The notes beneath the pieces are model-generated. The model saw only the letters and a list, made by a program, of their open reading frames with translations, ran no database searches and had not been told where the DNA came from. Positions 62,366 through 64,000 of a DNA stretch of 64,000 nucleotides are shown here, one piece after another. The number at the start of each line of letters is the position of its first letter. Within the stretch, counting starts at the first letter, position 1. Source of the stretch: Gaetbulibacter_A sp043876815 (GTDB lineage: Bacteria; Bacteroidota; Bacteroidia; Flavobacteriales; Flavobacteriaceae); contig NZ_JBAWKA010000001.1 in assembly GCF_043876815.1 (NCBI RefSeq), positions 682,001-746,000 of the forward strand. Direction: 5' to 3'. Both the position numbers and the translations under genes were made by a program.

Positions 62366-62962
62366 ATGAAGCCAACACGATTTGAAACTGCCATTGCATT
62401 AATTGATAAGAAAAACGCTGAGGATATCAATACTTATTATGTTTGCGGCATGTCATATCCTAAGGAATTGCTTTATTCGCAACGAATGACCAGAACACTT
62501 TTACAATTTAAGCCTAATGCATCTAGAGCAGTTCAAATTGCCGCAAGAGCACAACATATTTGCCGTTGGAAAATTCCACGAGATGAATATCCAATGGATC
62601 GTGTTGGGTATTTAAAATGGAGAGAGACGCTTAAAAAAATGCATGCGGAAATAACATCTGATATTTTAAAACAAGTTGGTTACGACGCCCAATACATTAC
62701 AAGAGTTTCTCATTTAATCAATAAAAAATTGATCAAAAAAAATGAGGAAGCGCAACTTTTAGAGGATGTCATCTGTTTGGTTTTTCTTAATTATTATTTT
62801 GAAGAATTTGCAGCAAAGCATGAAGATGAAAAAGTTATTGATATTCTAAAAAAAACATGGGTGAAGATGTCTGAAGAAGGGCATAAAGCAGCTTTGGAAC
62901 TTAAATTATCAGAGAATAGCTTGACACTTGTTAAGAGTGCTATTTCTGAAATAAAACCGTAG
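62366..62962 (+). CDS. DUF4202 protein of the nitrate/nitrite cluster
   Basis: Protein of 198 residues, helical, with RFETAIALIDKKNAEDIN, ELLYSQRMTRTLLQFKP and LLEDVICLVFLNYYFEEF as in DUF4202. Proteins of this family sit next to nitrite and sulfite assimilation genes; the role is unknown. 9 nt behind nirD and 1 nt before the sensor gene, so part of the same unit. Confidence 0.82.
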   Translation: MKPTRFETAIALIDKKNAEDINTYYVCGMSYPKELLYSQRMTRTLLQFKPNASRAVQIAARAQHICRWKIPRDEYPMDRVGYLKWRETLKKMHAEITSDILKQVGYDAQYITRVSHLINKKLIKKNEEAQLLEDVICLVFLNYYFEEFAAKHEDEKVIDILKKTWVKMSEEGHKAALELKLSENSLTLVKSAISEIKP

Positions 62963-62963
62963 A

Positions 62964-64000
62964 ATGATTAAAAATGGTAGTTCTCTAGATCAACGCACAT
63001 TTGATAAACTTAGCCGTTTATACATTATAGCATTGAGTACCATTGCGCTTTCCGTAATTATGAGTCAGATCTTAATACGGAATCACCTTAATGATCAGCA
63101 AAGTGACTCTACCGTAATTAATGTTGCGGGACGACAACGAATGCTTAGTCAGAAATTGACCAAAGAGATCCTGGCTTTATCTACAGAGCCTAAACTAGAG
63201 GATCGAATTCTTTTAAAAAATAAAATTAAAAATACACTTCGCACCTGGGAATTTTCACATTATGCACTTCAAAAAGGAAGTGATAGTTTAGGATTACCTA
63301 AGAAGAACAGTGCTGAAATTATAAAGGAGTTTAAAGCCTTAAACCCGGTTTTTGACACTATTCATAAGGCCACTAATTCGATCATTGATAAAATTGAAAA
63401 TGTCCCTCCACTTCCTGTTAGTAGTTTTAAAGAAGAAATACAAAAAGTGAAGGACAATGAAGAAGAATTTCTAACCCGAATGGATCAAATTGTAAATCAA
63501 TACGATCGGGAAGCAGATGCTAAAGTAACCTGGTTGCGTCATTTGGAATTTTGGTTAATGGGGCTTACCATATTGATATTAATGGCCGAATTTTTATTTA
63601 TTTTTTGGCCCACGGCTAAAAATGTTCGATCTATCTTATCAGAATTGATAAATGCGGAAAAAAGAGCTAAAAAAATGGCTTTTGATGCTGATGAATTGAG
63701 TGCGATAAAGGAGAAATCAATTAAAGAATTAAGCGCTTTGAGTCATGCAATGGACGAAACCCTGCTTTTTGCAAGAATAGGTCTTGATGGTACCGTAATT
63801 CATATGGGGCATAAATTTTCGAAACGGTTTAAAGTATCAAATCTTAATGCTGCTGCGACCTTATCGGAAGTCCTTAGTACGGATCCTAATGAAAAAGCAG
63901 ATATCGAAAATATATTGACCAAGTATAAAAAAACAGGCTGGCAAGGAGAAGTAAAAGTAACAACCAGAGATAATGAAAATGTTTGGTTAGAAATGTCGGT
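62964..64000 (+). CDS. NarX/PilJ-type sensor protein, truncated by the window end
   Basis: Open frame from an ATG at 62964 through the window end (about 345 residues seen). Helix (about 19-36), then a periplasmic PilJ/NarX-type domain with VINVAGRQRMLSQKLTKE, the P-box-like segment that binds nitrate or nitrite in NarX/NarQ, a second helix (about 195-215), a coiled linker and the start of a PAS domain (about 255 onward). The output domain is outside the window. Position directly behind nirBD-DUF4202 suggests nitrate/nitrite sensing for this operon (inference). Confidence 0.8.
   Translation, partial: MIKNGSSLDQRTFDKLSRLYIIALSTIALSVIMSQILIRNHLNDQQSDSTVINVAGRQRMLSQKLTKEILALSTEPKLEDRILLKNKIKNTLRTWEFSHYALQKGSDSLGLPKKNSAEIIKEFKALNPVFDTIHKATNSIIDKIENVPPLPVSSFKEEIQKVKDNEEEFLTRMDQIVNQYDREADAKVTWLRHLEFWLMGLTILILMAEFLFIFWPTAKNVRSILSELINAEKRAKKMAFDADELSAIKEKSIKELSALSHAMDETLLFARIGLDGTVIHMGHKFSKRFKVSNLNAAATLSEVLSTDPNEKADIENILTKYKKTGWQGEVKVTTRDNENVWLEMS

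Noticed and set aside
1..64000. Mobile elements, prophage, CRISPR arrays
   Set aside because: No transposase, integrase, terminal inverted repeats, phage module or regularly spaced repeats were seen.

Overview
The window is AT-rich chromosomal DNA of a marine-type member of the Flavobacteriaceae (Bacteroidota). The supporting signs are type IX secretion C-terminal domains, a TonB receptor with a carboxypeptidase-regulatory N-terminus, promoters with the Bacteroidota -7 element TAnnTTTG, almost no Shine-Dalgarno sequences, and a tRNA-Pro gene without an encoded CCA. I see no insertion sequence, prophage, integrase or CRISPR array.

Layout. 1-13 kb is general chromosome: a udk/ftsB-type pair; a cytochrome c, a PQQ-type sugar dehydrogenase and a TonB receptor; an exported PEP-synthase-like protein with a serine hydrolase; an MFS-HEAT membrane protein and a second serine hydrolase. 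A tRNA-Pro lies at 13.3 kb. 13.5-18.5 kb encodes secreted and outer-membrane proteins. 18.5-38.9 kb is a dense stress island: lipoproteins, TauE/SafE, Hsp20, a beta-CASP nuclease, an ATP-cone nuclease, five tandem-domain universal stress proteins, a sensor kinase with a LOV domain paired with a receiver-CRP/FNR fusion regulator, thioredoxin, a site-2 protease, CbpA/CbpM and an MscS channel. 39.1-45.3 kb is an RND efflux operon. 45.3-59.1 kb returns to stress-type genes: CDP-alcohol phosphatidyltransferase, metallophosphoesterase, two flavin-nucleotide-binding proteins, BON, an Mla-type ABC transporter, UbiB, CBS, L,D-transpeptidase and D-lactate dehydrogenase. 59.4-64 kb is a nitrite assimilation operon (nirB, nirD, DUF4202) ending in a truncated NarX/PilJ-like sensor.

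The main result is a regulon readable directly from the DNA. Between 15.2 and 59.2 kb I find 20 copies of an FNR/CRP-like dyad, TGA(T/C)-N4-NTCA. In every copy a -7 element begins exactly 30 nt downstream of the dyad centre, which is class II geometry (centre near -41.5). Two copies drive divergent promoters, giving 22 promoters, 20 of which have TA at that position. They precede the stress genes listed above, a probable small RNA, and the LOV kinase/CRP-regulator operon itself. The cargo (USPs, Hsp20, CBS, flavin-nucleotide-binding proteins, site-2 protease, chaperones, D-lactate dehydrogenase) resembles the mycobacterial DosR dormancy regulon. I infer a flavobacterial low-oxygen or stationary-phase persistence regulon, possibly wired to blue light or flavin redox state through the LOV domain. 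The dyads and spacing are seen in the sequence; the identity of the regulator and the inducing signal are inference. The dyad-promoter geometry also corrects several start codons, noted in the entries.
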